A stretch of 64,000 bases of DNA from an uncultured Pelagibacteraceae bacterium. GTDB lineage: Bacteria; Pseudomonadota; Alphaproteobacteria; Pelagibacterales; Pelagibacteraceae. Shown here one piece after another: positions 34,300 through 47,683 of the stretch. Below the pieces are notes generated by a model that saw nothing but the letters and a program-made list of their open reading frames with translations, searched no databases and had not been told where the DNA came from. Within the stretch, counting starts at the first letter, position 1, and each line of letters opens with the position of its first letter. The stretch is taken from NCBI GenBank assembly GCA_902589315.1, contig CACISK010000004.1, forward strand, positions 1 to 64,000, in the 5' to 3' direction. Position numbers and translations under genes: made by a program.

Positions 34300-36060
34300 A
34301 TGACTGTTTATTCCGCACCTGTGAAAGATATGATGTTCTTATTTGAACATCTAAAAGATAATAAAAATTATAACGAAATTGAAAAATATAAAGAAGTCAC
34401 TTCTGATCTAGTAAAAGATATCTTAGAGGAAGCTGCAAAAATTAATGAAGAAATGCTTCTTCCTTTAGCAAAAGCTGGAGACGAAAACCCTTGTGTCTAT
34501 GAGAATGGAGTAGTCAGAACCCCTCCAGGTTATAAAGAAGCATATTCAAAATTTATCGAAGATGGATGGGTATCTTTAACTTGTGATCCAAAATATGGTG
34601 GTCAAGGAATGCCTAAAACTGTAAGTGCTTTTTTTGATGAAATGCTTTCATCATCAAGTTTATCATTTAAATTATATAGTGAATTAAGTATAGGTGCGTA
34701 TAACTGTATTTTGAGTCATGCAACTGAAGAGATTAAAAACACATATCTTCCTAAGATTGTTGAGGGTAAATGGAGTGGGACAATGTGTTTAACAGAACCA
34801 CAGTGTGGAACTGATTTAGGATTAATTAAAACAAAGGCAATTAAAAATGAAAATGGCACTTATAATATAAGTGGACAAAAAATTTTTATTACATCTGGCG
34901 ATCACGATTTAACTGAAAATATTATACACCTTGTTTTAGCAAGAACTCAGGACGCTCCTAAAGGAACGAAAGGAATAAGTTTATTTTTAGTACCAAAATA
35001 TGAAATTAATGATGACGGTTCAATTGGTCCAAGAAATGGAGTTAATACTGTTTCTATTGAATCAAAAATGGGTATTAAAGGTTCACCTGCATGTGTATTA
35101 AGTTTTGATGATGCCAAAGGTTATATGATCGGACCAGAGAACAAAGGCTTAAATTCTATGTTCACTATGATGAACTTAGAAAGAATCGTTGTCGGTATAC
35201 AAGGACTAGGTCTATCTGAAACAGCTTATCAAACTGCTTTAAGTTATTCAAAAGAGAGAAAGCAAGGTAAATCAAATAATAATTCTAATGGAGAAACAGA
35301 TTTAATCATTAAGCATGCAGATATAAGAAGAAGTTTATTAAATATGAAGTCTATAATTGAGGGAGAAAGATCCTTATCTTTTTGGATGGCTCAGCAAGTA
35401 GATGTAAGCTTAAGTCATAGTTCGGAGGAAGTAAAAAAAGATGCATCGGATATTGTAGGTCTTATGACGCCTGTTATTAAGTCATTTTTTACAGATATGG
35501 GTATGGAAATAACCAATGAAGCAATCCAGGTTTTTGGTGGCTATGGTTATACAAAAGACCAAGGGATAGAACAATTATTTAGAGATAATAGAATTACACC
35601 TATTTATGAAGGAACTAATTCAGTGCAGGCAATTGATTTTGTATTTAGAAAAATAAGTCAAAAAAAAGTTTTTGATAATTTTATGAAATATGTAGAAACA
35701 GAAATACAAAATTGTTCAAAAGTAGATAAATTAAATGAACATGTAAAAAAAATATCTGAATTAAAAAATATATTGTCAGATTTCACTGACTGGATATCTC
35801 CTAATGGTAACACACCAAAAGACGATATAAGCGCATCATGTAACGATTATTTAAGATTTTTTGGTTATTTTTGTCTTTCATTTATATGGCTAAAGACAAT
35901 GAGAAAAAGCTATGAAAATTTGGAAAATAATAAAGAGTTTTATGAAGATAAATTAAATACAGGAAATTACTATTTTGATAAAATTTTGCCTAGAGCTGAG
36001 AGCCATTATAAATCTGCTATTTCTGGTAGTGAATATACTATGAGCGCAAAATTTAATTGA
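34300..36060 (+). CDS. dmdC: 3-(Methylthio)propanoyl-CoA dehydrogenase
   Basis: 586 residues, the long acyl-CoA dehydrogenase form typical of DmdC rather than the 380-residue fatty-acid type. FAD and substrate motifs include LTEPQCGTDLG, KIFITSGDHDLTEN and the C-terminal FGGYGYTKDQGIEQLFRDNRI. The catalytic glutamate is in PIYEGTNSVQAID. It would oxidise methylmercaptopropionyl-CoA to methylthioacryloyl-CoA in DMSP demethylation. The assignment to DmdC rather than another long acyl-CoA dehydrogenase relies on the adjacent ligase and a clear dmdA. Its TGA overlaps the ATG of the ligase by one base. Confidence 0.85.
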   Translation: MTVYSAPVKDMMFLFEHLKDNKNYNEIEKYKEVTSDLVKDILEEAAKINEEMLLPLAKAGDENPCVYENGVVRTPPGYKEAYSKFIEDGWVSLTCDPKYGGQGMPKTVSAFFDEMLSSSSLSFKLYSELSIGAYNCILSHATEEIKNTYLPKIVEGKWSGTMCLTEPQCGTDLGLIKTKAIKNENGTYNISGQKIFITSGDHDLTENIIHLVLARTQDAPKGTKGISLFLVPKYEINDDGSIGPRNGVNTVSIESKMGIKGSPACVLSFDDAKGYMIGPENKGLNSMFTMMNLERIVVGIQGLGLSETAYQTALSYSKERKQGKSNNNSNGETDLIIKHADIRRSLLNMKSIIEGERSLSFWMAQQVDVSLSHSSEEVKKDASDIVGLMTPVIKSFFTDMGMEITNEAIQVFGGYGYTKDQGIEQLFRDNRITPIYEGTNSVQAIDFVFRKISQKKVFDNFMKYVETEIQNCSKVDKLNEHVKKISELKNILSDFTDWISPNGNTPKDDISASCNDYLRFFGYFCLSFIWLKTMRKSYENLENNKEFYEDKLNTGNYYFDKILPRAESHYKSAISGSEYTMSAKFN

Positions 36061-37688
36061 TGAACAAATATAATCAGAACTTAGATAAAAATCCCTCAAA
36101 TTATGTCCCTTTAACGCCGCTAAGCTTTCTAGAAAGAGCGAAAGATATTTATCCAAACTACGAAGCTTTAGTATATGAAACAAAATCTTTTACATGGACG
36201 GAAGTATTTAACAGGTGTATCAAATTTGCAAGTGCACTAGAGAAAATTGGTATTGTTGAGGGAGATACAGTTTCAGTTATGACCTTTAACACTCCAGAGA
36301 TTTTCGAGGCACATTATTCTGTTCCTATGACAGGAGCTGTTTTAAATACAATTAATTCAAGACTTGATGCAAAAACTGTTGCTTATATTTTAGAACACAG
36401 TGAAGCAAAAGTATTAATAATAGACAGGCAATTACATGCTATTGCAGAAAAGGCTTTATCAACTTTAAAAGACAAACCAATTGTAATTGATGTTCAAGAC
36501 GATTTTGCAGATCAATCCTTATTAAAAAAAATTGGTGATAGAGAATATGAGGAATTTTTAAATACTGGTGATGAAAATTATATTTGGAAAAAACCAAAGG
36601 ATGAGTGGCAAGCGATTTCTTTAAGTTATACATCTGGAACAACTGGAAATCCAAAAGGTGTTGTTTATCATCATAGAGGTTCTTATTTAATGTCAACAGG
36701 TAGTGCCGTTGCTTGGAATATGCCAAATAGATTAAATTTTTTAACAGTTGTACCAATGTTCCACTGTAATGGATGGGGGTACCCGTGGACAATACCAATG
36801 TTAAATGGAAAAACAGTTTGTTTAAGAGCTATTGATGTAAAAAAAATATTTGAATTAATTGAAAAGCATGACATTACCCATTTTGGAGGCGCACCTATTG
36901 TACTTAATATGATAACAGGTGCATCACAAAATGATATCAAAGAATTAAAAAACAAAGTTTATGTTTTAACTGCTGGAGCACCACCTCCAAGTATTATTTT
37001 CAAAAAAATGAAAGCATTAGGATTTGAGGTAATGCATGTCTATGGTTTAACAGAAACATATGGACATGTTTTACAATGTGCTTGGAATGATGAATGGAAT
37101 GGTTTTGAAGAAGATAAAATTAATGAAATTAAAGCAAGGCAAGGTGTGAGGTTTCCAAACACAGAAGGAGTGGTTGTTTTAGATCCAGAAACTATGAAAC
37201 CAGTGCCTATGGATGGAGAAACCATTGGCGAGATAATGATTAAAGGTAATGTTGTTATGAAAGGGTATTTTAAAGACAAAGAGGCCACTGAAAAGGCTAT
37301 GAAAGATGGATGGTTTCACTCTGGCGATTTGGCAGTTATTTATGCAGATGGATACATCAAGGTTAAAGATAGGTCGAAAGATATTATTATTTCAGGTGGA
37401 GAGAATATTTCTTCTATCGAAATCGAAAACACACTTTCTAAGCACCCAGCTGTTTCAATTGTTGCTGTAGTAGCAAAACCAGACGAGAAATGGGGAGAAG
37501 TTCCATGCGCATTTATAGAGAAAGTGGCAGATAAAGAGACAAATGAAAAAGAATTAATCGATTTTTGTAGAGAAACTCTAGCAGGGTTCAAAATTCCAAA
37601 AAAAATAGACTTCTGTGAACTTCCAAAAACATCAACAGGCAAAATCCAAAAATTCGAATTGAGGAAAAGAGCAAAAGAGTTTAGCTAA
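36060..37688 (+). CDS. dmdB: 3-(Methylthio)propionyl-CoA ligase (acyl-CoA synthetase)
   Basis: 542 residues from the ATG at 36060; a TTG three bases earlier is in frame but less likely. It is an adenylate-forming CoA ligase: SYTSGTTGNPKGVVYHHRG is the P-loop-like motif, VYGLTETYG and GWFHSGDLAVIYADGYIKVKDR follow, and the C-terminal catalytic Lys is in PKTSTGKIQKF. Size and motifs fit DmdB, which activates methylmercaptopropionate, the product of DmdA. It also resembles medium-chain fatty acyl-CoA ligases, so the specific call rests on the dmdC and dmdA neighbours. A 66-base gap separates it from dmdA. Confidence 0.84.
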   Translation: MNKYNQNLDKNPSNYVPLTPLSFLERAKDIYPNYEALVYETKSFTWTEVFNRCIKFASALEKIGIVEGDTVSVMTFNTPEIFEAHYSVPMTGAVLNTINSRLDAKTVAYILEHSEAKVLIIDRQLHAIAEKALSTLKDKPIVIDVQDDFADQSLLKKIGDREYEEFLNTGDENYIWKKPKDEWQAISLSYTSGTTGNPKGVVYHHRGSYLMSTGSAVAWNMPNRLNFLTVVPMFHCNGWGYPWTIPMLNGKTVCLRAIDVKKIFELIEKHDITHFGGAPIVLNMITGASQNDIKELKNKVYVLTAGAPPPSIIFKKMKALGFEVMHVYGLTETYGHVLQCAWNDEWNGFEEDKINEIKARQGVRFPNTEGVVVLDPETMKPVPMDGETIGEIMIKGNVVMKGYFKDKEATEKAMKDGWFHSGDLAVIYADGYIKVKDRSKDIIISGGENISSIEIENTLSKHPAVSIVAVVAKPDEKWGEVPCAFIEKVADKETNEKELIDFCRETLAGFKIPKKIDFCELPKTSTGKIQKFELRKRAKEFS

Positions 37689-37754
37689 AATTTTTAAAAT
37701 TTATAACTTACTTTCTTTACAAACTCATAAAAAGATGACACTAAGCTAAAAAAT

Positions 37755-38864
37755 ATGAAAAATTTTTATATTGCAAAATCTAGACGGCTTAGAGGAACGA
37801 AATACACTTCAAGAGTAGAAAAACAAGGTGTAACTTCTTATACTGTTTATAACCATATGTTATTACCAGCCTCATTTGGAAGTATAGAAAGTCTATACCA
37901 TCATTTAAAAGAAGATGTTCAAGTTTGGGACGCAGCTGTACAAAGACAACTTGAAATTTCTGGTAAAGATTCATCTAAATTGGTTCAGATGATGACTTGT
38001 AGAGATCTAACAAAAGCAAAAGAAGGAAGATGTTATTATTGTCCAATAATTGACAATAAAGGTGGAATAATAAATGATCCTGTTGTTTTAAAATTATCTG
38101 ATGAAAAATGGTGGATATCTTTATCAGATTCAGATGTTGGGCTTTATGCGAAAGGTTTAGCAATTGGTTATAATTTTGAAGTAGAGATTTCAGAACCAGA
38201 TGTGGATATTTTTTCAGTCCAAGGTCCAAAATCATTCCAATTAATGGAGAAAGTATTAGGTCCAAAAATAAATGAATTAAAATTTTTTGGGTTTGGATAC
38301 TTCGAGTTTGGTGGTGCAGAACATTTAATTGCAAGATCTGGCTGGTCGAAACAAGGTGGATTTGAAGTTTATATGGAACACACAGAAGCTGGATTGGCTT
38401 TATATGATAAGTTATTTGAAGTTGGTGGAGAATTTAATGTTAAACCAGGATGTCCAAATTTAGTCGAAAGAATTGAAAGTTCTTTACTCTCGTGGGGAAA
38501 TGATATTGACATCCATGATAATCCATTTGAGTGCGGATTTGATAAATATGTAAATTTAGATACTGGGATAGATTTTATTGGAAAAGATGCATTAAAAAAA
38601 ATTAAAGCTGAAGGAATTAAGAAGAAATTAATGGGTGTAAAAATAAATGCTGAAGAAATAAGTGTTACAGGGTCAATGAATTTAATTGATGAAAAAAATA
38701 ATATTATTGGAGACCTAAGGTCAGGTTGTTATAATCCTACATTTAAGCAAGTTATTGGCATTGCAATGGTCAAAAAACCATATTTTGAAGCTTCGCAAAC
38801 ATTCAAAATTGATATAAATGGCAATAGTTTTGATGGAACAGTTTGCGATTTACCTTTCATTTAG
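37755..38864 (+). CDS. dmdA: Dimethylsulfoniopropionate demethylase
   Basis: 369 residues, the length known for Pelagibacter DmdA, a GcvT-family enzyme that moves a methyl group from DMSP to tetrahydrofolate and leaves methylmercaptopropionate. The N-terminus ([20 protein letters not shown]) and segments such as [34 protein letters not shown] and [15 protein letters not shown] are diagnostic from memory of the family, and distinguish it from aminomethyltransferase. The order dmdC-dmdB-dmdA supports it. The gap before it may hold its own promoter; asd follows 13 bases after its stop. dmdD, the hydratase of the last step, is not in the window. Confidence 0.93.
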   Translation: MKNFYIAKSRRLRGTKYTSRVEKQGVTSYTVYNHMLLPASFGSIESLYHHLKEDVQVWDAAVQRQLEISGKDSSKLVQMMTCRDLTKAKEGRCYYCPIIDNKGGIINDPVVLKLSDEKWWISLSDSDVGLYAKGLAIGYNFEVEISEPDVDIFSVQGPKSFQLMEKVLGPKINELKFFGFGYFEFGGAEHLIARSGWSKQGGFEVYMEHTEAGLALYDKLFEVGGEFNVKPGCPNLVERIESSLLSWGNDIDIHDNPFECGFDKYVNLDTGIDFIGKDALKKIKAEGIKKKLMGVKINAEEISVTGSMNLIDEKNNIIGDLRSGCYNPTFKQVIGIAMVKKPYFEASQTFKIDINGNSFDGTVCDLPFI

Positions 38865-38877
38865 TATAAATCTTTAA

Positions 38878-39888
38878 ATGACTAATATAGCTATCATCGG
38901 TGCAACCGGTAATGTTGGAAGAAAGACTCTAGAAGTTATAGAAAAAAAAGATATTAAATTTGATAACCTTTTTTTAGTAGCCTCTTCTAATAGTGCTGGA
39001 AAAAAAATAAGTTTTAAAGGTAAAGATTACGAAGTCCATGATCTTGAAAAATATGATTTTTCAAAAGCAAATATAACTTTTTTTGCAGCTGGCGGTAAAA
39101 TTGCAGAACAATATGCAGAAAATGCAGCAAAATTAACAACTGTAATTGATAATTCCAGTTTTTTTAGAATGGACCCCGATGTTCCACTTATTGTGCCTCA
39201 AGTGAATGCAGAAAAAATTAATGAAATGAAAAAAAATATTGTGGCAAATCCTAACTGCTCAACAGCTCAGTTAGTATTAGCTCTTAAACCATTACATGAT
39301 TTATATAAAATAAAAAGGGTGATAGTTTCTACCTATCAATCTGTTTCTGGAGGCGGAAAAGCACCTATGGATGAATTGATTGAACAAACTAAATCTTATC
39401 TTGATGGAAATTCTGTTCAATCTAAAAATTTTACTAAACAAATAGCTTTCAATATAATTCCTCAAATTGATGTTTTTTCGAATGATGGATACACAAAAGA
39501 AGAATTGAAAATGACTAATGAAACAAAAAAAATACTGGACAATAATATAGAGCTAACAGCTACGTGCGTTAGAATTCCTGTTCTAGTATCACATTCAGAG
39601 TCAGTAAATATAGAGTTTGAAAATCCTTATTCTCTAGAACAAATCAGAGAAGCATTAAATAATGCTGATGGTTGTAGAGTTATAGATAAAAGAGAAAATG
39701 GCGGATATAGTACACCAATAGAAGCAACTGGTAGTGATGAAACATTTATCTCAAGAATTAGAGATGATAAAACAAAAGAGAATTCAATTAACTTGTGGAT
39801 CGTTTCAGATAACCTATTAAGAGGCGCCGCATTAAATTCTGTTGAAATTGCAGAAACAATAATGAAAGCACATCAAAATGGAAAATAA
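38878..39888 (+). CDS. asd: Aspartate-semialdehyde dehydrogenase
   Basis: 336 residues, normal for Asd, which reduces aspartyl phosphate with NADPH on the route to lysine, threonine and methionine. The Rossmann start is AIIGATGNVGRKTLEV, and the catalytic cysteine is in VANPNCSTAQLVLAL. A conserved acyl-binding stretch SVSGGGKAPMDEL also appears. It sits unexpectedly at the head of the succinate dehydrogenase genes: its last 11 bases overlap sdhC. dmdA ends 13 bases before it. Confidence 0.94.
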   Translation: MTNIAIIGATGNVGRKTLEVIEKKDIKFDNLFLVASSNSAGKKISFKGKDYEVHDLEKYDFSKANITFFAAGGKIAEQYAENAAKLTTVIDNSSFFRMDPDVPLIVPQVNAEKINEMKKNIVANPNCSTAQLVLALKPLHDLYKIKRVIVSTYQSVSGGGKAPMDELIEQTKSYLDGNSVQSKNFTKQIAFNIIPQIDVFSNDGYTKEELKMTNETKKILDNNIELTATCVRIPVLVSHSESVNIEFENPYSLEQIREALNNADGCRVIDKRENGGYSTPIEATGSDETFISRIRDDKTKENSINLWIVSDNLLRGAALNSVEIAETIMKAHQNGK

Positions 39889-40258
39889 TCCTTTATCTCC
39901 TCATATTCAAATTTATAGATGGCATGTTTCATCTTTAGTTTCAATATCTCATAGAATTACAGGAATAATAAATATATTAGCAATAACTTTAATTTGTATT
40001 TTTTTTATATTTTTTTCATTTAGCGAAGGAAGTCATGAATTTATAAAATTATTCCTCCAATCTATTATTGGAAAATTTTTCATATTGGGTATTACATGGT
40101 CTTTTAGTTTTCAAATCTTAAGTGAGATAAGACATTTAATAATGGATTTTGGTTATGGATTCGAATTAAAAACTACAAAGATTACTGGCTTGATTGTAAT
40201 ATTTGGATCTTTTGTATTAACCGTTTCAATTTATTTAATAGGAAGAAATTTATTGTAA
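39878..40258 (+). CDS. sdhC: Succinate dehydrogenase cytochrome b556 subunit
   Basis: 126 residues with three membrane segments. The SdhC fingerprint RPLSPHIQIYRW appears here as NPLSPHIQIYRWHVSSLVSISHRITGI, and a second heme-region histidine is in LSEIRHLIMDFG. It anchors the SdhAB catalytic part of complex II and binds heme and quinone together with SdhD. It overlaps asd by 11 bases and sdhD by one base (TAATG), so translation is likely coupled. Confidence 0.94.
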   Translation: MENNPLSPHIQIYRWHVSSLVSISHRITGIINILAITLICIFFIFFSFSEGSHEFIKLFLQSIIGKFFILGITWSFSFQILSEIRHLIMDFGYGFELKTTKITGLIVIFGSFVLTVSIYLIGRNLL

Positions 40259-40587
40259 TGAGATCAGTAACAAAAAAGTGGGTATTTCTAAAAGTGAGTT
40301 CTCTTATATTAGTACCTTTGATGTTATGGTTTGCTTTAAATTTGGTTAGTATTTACGATAAAAGTTACTTAGAGATATTAACTTTTCTAACTTCTCAACC
40401 TTCAAAGTTCATATTTAGTCTTTTTCTTATTTTTGCTTACTTTTTCTCGGCATTAAGCATAAGTGAGGTTTTTGAAGACTATATTAAAGACGAAAAAATC
40501 AAAAATGCCGCAAACAAAGCTTTAAATTTTTTTGCTATAACAATTCCTTTAATTACAATATTTGCGGTATTTAAACTAACTATATGA
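40258..40587 (+). CDS. sdhD: Succinate dehydrogenase membrane anchor subunit
   Basis: 109 residues with three hydrophobic segments, the size and place of SdhD. Little primary-sequence identity is expected in this family; the assignment rests on size, topology and position between sdhC and sdhA. It overlaps sdhC by one base and sdhA by four. With SdhC it forms the membrane quinone site of complex II. Confidence 0.85.
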   Translation: MRSVTKKWVFLKVSSLILVPLMLWFALNLVSIYDKSYLEILTFLTSQPSKFIFSLFLIFAYFFSALSISEVFEDYIKDEKIKNAANKALNFFAITIPLITIFAVFKLTI

Positions 40588-42359
40588 AATCTTATAATAT
40601 TATAGATCATGAATACGATGTCGTTGTGCTTGGTGCTGGAGGTTCTGGCCTAAGAGCTGCAGTTGGCTTAAGTGAAGCTGGATTAAAAACTGCATGCATT
40701 TCTAAAGTCTTTCCAACTAGAAGTCATACATCAGCTGCCCAAGGTGGAATTTCAGCAGCCCTTGGAAATATGGGAGAAGATGATTGGCGTTGGCATATGT
40801 ACGATACTGTAAAAGGAGCAGATTGGTTAGGCGATCAAGATAGTATTGAATATTTGTGTAAGGAAGCTCCAAAAGCAGTATTAGAATTAGAAAAGTATGG
40901 TGTTCCTTTTAGCAGAACTGAAGACGGAAAAATTTATCAAAGACCATTTGGAGGAATGACAAAAAATTATGGAAATGGAATTGTACAAAGAACTTGTGCT
41001 GCAGCAGACAGAACTGGTCATGCAATTCTTCATACATTGTATGGTCAAGCACTTAAACATAACACAGAATTTTTTATAGAATATTTTGCATTAGACTTAA
41101 TTATGAAAGATGGACAATGCAAAGGTTTAATTGCTTGGAATTTAAATGACGGAACTATTCATCGTTTTAGATCTCACATAACAATTATAGCCACAGGGGG
41201 ATATGGGAAGGTGTATTACTCAGCAACATCCGCACATACTTGTACTGGTGATGGTAATGCAATGGTATTAAGAGCTGGATTACCTCTTCAAGATATGGAG
41301 TTTGTACAATTTCACCCAACAGGAATATATGGACATGGAACACTTATTTCTGAAGGTGTAAGAGGTGAAGGTGGATATTTGGTAAACTCTAAAGGTGAGA
41401 GATTTATGGAAAGATATGCTCCTAACGCTAAAGATCTTGCATCAAGAGATGTAGTTAGCAGATCAATGTCAATTGAAATAAATGAGGGAAGAGGTGTTGG
41501 TAAAGATCAAGACCATGTTCATTTGTATTTAAGTCATTTAGATAAAAAAGTTATTGAAGATAGATTGCCAGGCATTACTGAGGCAGCAAGATTATTTGCA
41601 AATGTAGATGTAACTAAAGAACCAATACCAGTTGTTCCAACAGTTCATTATAATATGGGCGGTATACCAACAAATTATAAAGCTGAAGTTTTAACAGTAA
41701 ATGGGTCTCAAAAAACAGTCCCAGGTTTGATGGCGATTGGTGAGGCTGCGTGTGTATCTGTGCATGGAGCAAATAGATTAGGTTCAAATTCACTTATTGA
41801 CTTGGTTGTTTTTGGAAGAGCAGCAGCAAAGAGAGCAGCGGAATTGGTAAAACCTGGTACGCCTCACGAAGAAGTTAGTGAAAGTGAAACTGAAAAATGT
41901 CTAAATAGATTTGATAAACTAAGGTATGCAGAGGGAGATAATGGAACTGCTGAACTTAGACTGGCGATGCAAAAAACAATGCAGTCTAAATGTGCTGTAT
42001 TTAGAACTGAAAAGAACCTTAAAGAGGGTGTAGATGAGATCAGAAAAACTTATGACGGCATGGAGTCGATTTCTGTTAAAGATAAATCATTGGTATTCAA
42101 TACTGATTTAGTTGAGACTTTAGAGTTTGATAATTTAATTAGACAAGCGATAACAACGGTAGATTCTGCATATCACAGAAAAGAAAGCAGAGGAGCTCAT
42201 GCTCGTGAAGATTATCCGAAAAGAAATGATGAAAAATTTATGAAACATACATTATCTTGGTGTGATGGAAAAAATACTAAAATTGAATACAGAGATGTAC
42301 ATACTTCAACACTAACAAATGAAGTCCAATATTTTCCTCCTCAAGAAAGAGTGTATTAA
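40584..42359 (+). CDS. sdhA: Succinate dehydrogenase flavoprotein subunit
   Basis: 591 residues, typical for SdhA, which oxidises succinate to fumarate with covalently bound FAD. The dinucleotide motif [20 protein letters not shown] is followed by [16 protein letters not shown], which holds the histidine that binds [26 protein letters not shown] and [21 protein letters not shown] are active-site and family segments. It overlaps sdhB by one base. The iron-sulfur partner and anchors flank it. Confidence 0.96.
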   Translation: MKSYNIIDHEYDVVVLGAGGSGLRAAVGLSEAGLKTACISKVFPTRSHTSAAQGGISAALGNMGEDDWRWHMYDTVKGADWLGDQDSIEYLCKEAPKAVLELEKYGVPFSRTEDGKIYQRPFGGMTKNYGNGIVQRTCAAADRTGHAILHTLYGQALKHNTEFFIEYFALDLIMKDGQCKGLIAWNLNDGTIHRFRSHITIIATGGYGKVYYSATSAHTCTGDGNAMVLRAGLPLQDMEFVQFHPTGIYGHGTLISEGVRGEGGYLVNSKGERFMERYAPNAKDLASRDVVSRSMSIEINEGRGVGKDQDHVHLYLSHLDKKVIEDRLPGITEAARLFANVDVTKEPIPVVPTVHYNMGGIPTNYKAEVLTVNGSQKTVPGLMAIGEAACVSVHGANRLGSNSLIDLVVFGRAAAKRAAELVKPGTPHEEVSESETEKCLNRFDKLRYAEGDNGTAELRLAMQKTMQSKCAVFRTEKNLKEGVDEIRKTYDGMESISVKDKSLVFNTDLVETLEFDNLIRQAITTVDSAYHRKESRGAHAREDYPKRNDEKFMKHTLSWCDGKNTKIEYRDVHTSTLTNEVQYFPPQERVY

Positions 42360-43132
42360 TGGTTCAATTAAATTTACCACAAAACTCAAAAGTTAATAAA
42401 GGTAAATATTTTAAAGACAAAACTGGTTCAAAGAATATTAGAAAAGTAAATGTTTATAGATGGGATCCATCCACTGGAGAGAACCCAAGGATAGACACAT
42501 ATGAAGTAGATATGGATAATTGTCCATCTAAAGTTTTAGATATACTAAATAAAATTAAAAACGAAATTGATCCAACACTTGCATATAGAAGATCTTGTGC
42601 GCATGGAGTTTGTGGTTCATGTGCAATGAATATGGGTGGAAAAAATGGTCTTGCATGCACTAAGCCACATGCAGAAATTAAGGGAGATATAGATATATAC
42701 CCTTTGCCTCACTTAAAAGTAAAAAAAGATTTAATAGGAGACTTAAGTGGATTATATAAACAATACCAATCTATTGAGCCTTGGTTAAAAAATAATTCAA
42801 AAAGTGAAACAACAGAAATTCATCAATCTCAAGAAGATAGAGCTAAACTTGATGGAGCTTATGAATGTATAATGTGTGCTTGTTGTTCTACTTCATGTCC
42901 TAGCTATTGGTGGAATGGTGATAAGTATTTAGGTCCTGCAGTTTTATTACAAGCTTATAGATGGATAATGGATAGCAGAGACGAGGATAGAAAGGAAAGA
43001 CTTCAAAAGGTTGCAGATGAACTTAAACTTTATAGATGCCATACGATTTTGAACTGCACTAACGCATGTCCAAAAGGATTAAATCCAGCAAAAGCTATTG
43101 CTGAGATAAAGAAAATGCTTGCAACCACATAA
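42359..43132 (+). CDS. sdhB: Succinate dehydrogenase iron-sulfur subunit
   Basis: 257 residues. Three cluster motifs can be read: the 2Fe-2S region [24 protein letters not shown], the 4Fe-4S region [12 protein letters not shown], and the C-terminal [17 protein letters not shown] for 3Fe-4S/4Fe-4S ligands. Electrons pass from SdhA FAD through these clusters to the quinone site. It overlaps sdhA by one base and is followed 20 bases later by mmsA. Confidence 0.96.
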   Translation: MVQLNLPQNSKVNKGKYFKDKTGSKNIRKVNVYRWDPSTGENPRIDTYEVDMDNCPSKVLDILNKIKNEIDPTLAYRRSCAHGVCGSCAMNMGGKNGLACTKPHAEIKGDIDIYPLPHLKVKKDLIGDLSGLYKQYQSIEPWLKNNSKSETTEIHQSQEDRAKLDGAYECIMCACCSTSCPSYWWNGDKYLGPAVLLQAYRWIMDSRDEDRKERLQKVADELKLYRCHTILNCTNACPKGLNPAKAIAEIKKMLATT

Positions 43133-43152
43133 TTACTTATTTAAATACATCC

Positions 43153-45613
<2,461 letters not shown>

Positions 45614-45616
45614 TTA

Positions 45617-46777
45617 ATGAATATTCACGAACACCAAGCAAAGAATATACTAAGAAAATATGGAGCTAAAGTTCCAGATGGAGTTTATGCTTTAGATGTA
45701 AATGAATTATTGGAAAAAGCTAAAAATCTAAAAACTGATAAATATGTGTTGAAAGCACAAATTCATGCTGGAGGCAGAGGTAAAGCTGGTGGAGTTAAAA
45801 TAGTAAACGATTTAAAAAGTCTTGAAACAGAGGCAAAATCCTTGCTTGGAAAAAAATTAATCACTCATCAGACAGGACCTAGTGGAAGAATTGTTAAAAG
45901 ATTATATGTCGAAGTTTCATCTAACATTGATAAAGAATTTTATTTGTCTTGCGTTGTAGATCGTGCGAGCTCAAAGATAGCTTTTATTTCAAGTGATCAA
46001 GGGGGTATGGATATAGAGGAAGTCGCAATCAAATCTCCTGAGAAAATTTTAACAACAAAAGTAGATTTAGATAACGAAATATCTAATGAAAATTGTAATA
46101 AAATAATAAGTATTTTTAATATAGATGAAAAAACAAAAGAAAAAGGAATTAGTCTAATCAAGTCCATATACAAATTATTTATAGAAACGGATGCTAATCT
46201 AATTGAAATTAATCCTTTAATTTTAACAAAAGAAAAAGAGTTGATTTGTTTAGATGCAAAAATGAATTTTGATGGAAATGCTTTATTCAGACATCCAGAG
46301 CTAATTGAGTTGAGAGACCTCAATGAAGAAGAAGAAACAGAGATAGAAGCTAGCAAGCATGATTTAGCATACATTAAACTTGATGGAACAATTGGATGCA
46401 TGGTTAATGGAGCTGGGCTTGCGATGGCAACTATGGACATAATTAAATTATATGGAAAGGAGCCAGCAAATTTTTTAGATGTTGGTGGTGGTGCTTCTAA
46501 AGAAAAAGTGGCGGCTGCTTTTAAAATAATTTTATCAGATAAAAATGTTAAAGGAATATTGATTAATATTTTTGGTGGAATAATGAGATGTGATGTTCTT
46601 GCCCAAGGTGTTGTGGATGCAGCAAAAGAAATAAAAATGAATGTTCCCTTAGTTGTAAGATTGGCTGGAACAAATTTTGAAGAGGGAAAAAAAATACTTG
46701 ATAATTCAGGTCTCGAGTTAATTTCTGCGTCTGATTTATCGGATGCTGCTAAAAAAATTGTTGAGGCTATTAAATAA
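45617..46777 (+). CDS. sucC: Succinyl-CoA synthetase beta subunit
   Basis: 386 residues, standard for the ATP-grasp beta subunit. It begins [19 protein letters not shown], with [16 protein letters not shown] as nucleotide-binding segment, and IEINPLILT as metal site. The C-terminal ligase segments [13 protein letters not shown] and [16 protein letters not shown] are well conserved. It makes succinate and ATP from succinyl-CoA with SucD, which starts directly after its stop. Confidence 0.96.
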   Translation: MNIHEHQAKNILRKYGAKVPDGVYALDVNELLEKAKNLKTDKYVLKAQIHAGGRGKAGGVKIVNDLKSLETEAKSLLGKKLITHQTGPSGRIVKRLYVEVSSNIDKEFYLSCVVDRASSKIAFISSDQGGMDIEEVAIKSPEKILTTKVDLDNEISNENCNKIISIFNIDEKTKEKGISLIKSIYKLFIETDANLIEINPLILTKEKELICLDAKMNFDGNALFRHPELIELRDLNEEEETEIEASKHDLAYIKLDGTIGCMVNGAGLAMATMDIIKLYGKEPANFLDVGGGASKEKVAAAFKIILSDKNVKGILINIFGGIMRCDVLAQGVVDAAKEIKMNVPLVVRLAGTNFEEGKKILDNSGLELISASDLSDAAKKIVEAIK

Positions 46778-47653
46778 ATGTCAGTTTTAGTTAATAAAAA
46801 CACAAAGTTAATTTGCCAAGGTTTTACGGGTAGTCACGGAACTTTTCATTCAGAGCAAGCAATTAAATATGGAACAAATTTAGTCGGAGGAGTTACACCA
46901 AAAAAAGGTGGTCAAACTCATCTAGATAGACCAGTGTTTAATACAGTAAAGGAAGCAGTAGATAAAACTGGTGCCAACGCAACTATGATTTATGTTCCTG
47001 CAAAATTTGCATCCGCAGCAATCATAGAGGCCATTGAAGCTAACTTAGAATTAATCGTTTGTATCACTGAGGGTATACCAGTTCTTGATATGATTAAGGT
47101 TAAAAAAAAGTTACTTAATTCAAAATCAAGATTAATCGGTCCCAATTGTCCGGGGATAATTACTCCTGATGAATGCAAGATCGGAATAATGCCAGGAAAT
47201 ATACATAAAAAGGGTTCTGTTGGTATTGTATCAAGATCTGGAACTTTGACCTATGAGGCTGTCGCACAAACTACAGAGAATGATTTGGGGCAATCAACAT
47301 GTATAGGTATAGGTGGTGATCCAATAAATGGTACGAACTTCATTGATTGTTTAGATTTATTTTTAAAGGATGAGGAAACTAAATCAATTTTAATGATTGG
47401 TGAAATAGGAGGATCAGCTGAAGAAGAAGCAGCTGAATTTGTAAAAAACCATGAAATAAAAAAACCCATGGTTGGTTTTATTGCAGGTGTTACAGCACCA
47501 CCGGGTAGAAGAATGGGACATGCAGGCGCCATAATATCAGGTGGCAAAGGCGGGGCCAAAGATAAGATCAAAAAAATGGAAGATTGTGGTATAGAAGTTG
47601 CCACATCCCCGTCAGAAATTGGAAAAACATTGTTAAATAAATTGTCCAATTGA
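46778..47653 (+). CDS. sucD: Succinyl-CoA synthetase alpha subunit
   Basis: 291 residues, standard for SucD. The CoA-binding start is [20 protein letters not shown], and the phosphorylated histidine lies in [39 protein letters not shown] is another conserved stretch. The gene starts at the base after the sucC stop. A 30-base gap separates it from sucA. Confidence 0.96.
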   Translation: MSVLVNKNTKLICQGFTGSHGTFHSEQAIKYGTNLVGGVTPKKGGQTHLDRPVFNTVKEAVDKTGANATMIYVPAKFASAAIIEAIEANLELIVCITEGIPVLDMIKVKKKLLNSKSRLIGPNCPGIITPDECKIGIMPGNIHKKGSVGIVSRSGTLTYEAVAQTTENDLGQSTCIGIGGDPINGTNFIDCLDLFLKDEETKSILMIGEIGGSAEEEAAEFVKNHEIKKPMVGFIAGVTAPPGRRMGHAGAIISGGKGGAKDKIKKMEDCGIEVATSPSEIGKTLLNKLSN

Positions 47654-47683
47654 AAACAAAATTTAGTATTATATTAAAATAAA

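Noticed and set aside
36057..36059. TTG start for dmdB
   Set aside because: An ATG follows immediately at 36060 and gives the usual TGATG coupling with dmdC.
34300..36060. Fatty-acid beta-oxidation acyl-CoA dehydrogenase as the best name
   Set aside because: Possible by family, but the 586-residue length and the neighbouring CoA ligase and DMSP demethylase make DmdC the better call.
45997..46803. 268-codon open frame on the minus strand
   Set aside because: It lies entirely antisense to sucC and the start of sucD, with a Ser/Ile-rich composition typical of shadow frames of AT-rich genes, and no recognisable domain.
47251..47649. 132-codon minus-strand frame within sucD
   Set aside because: Covers the conserved phosphohistidine region of SucD on the other strand; composition is a mirror of that gene.
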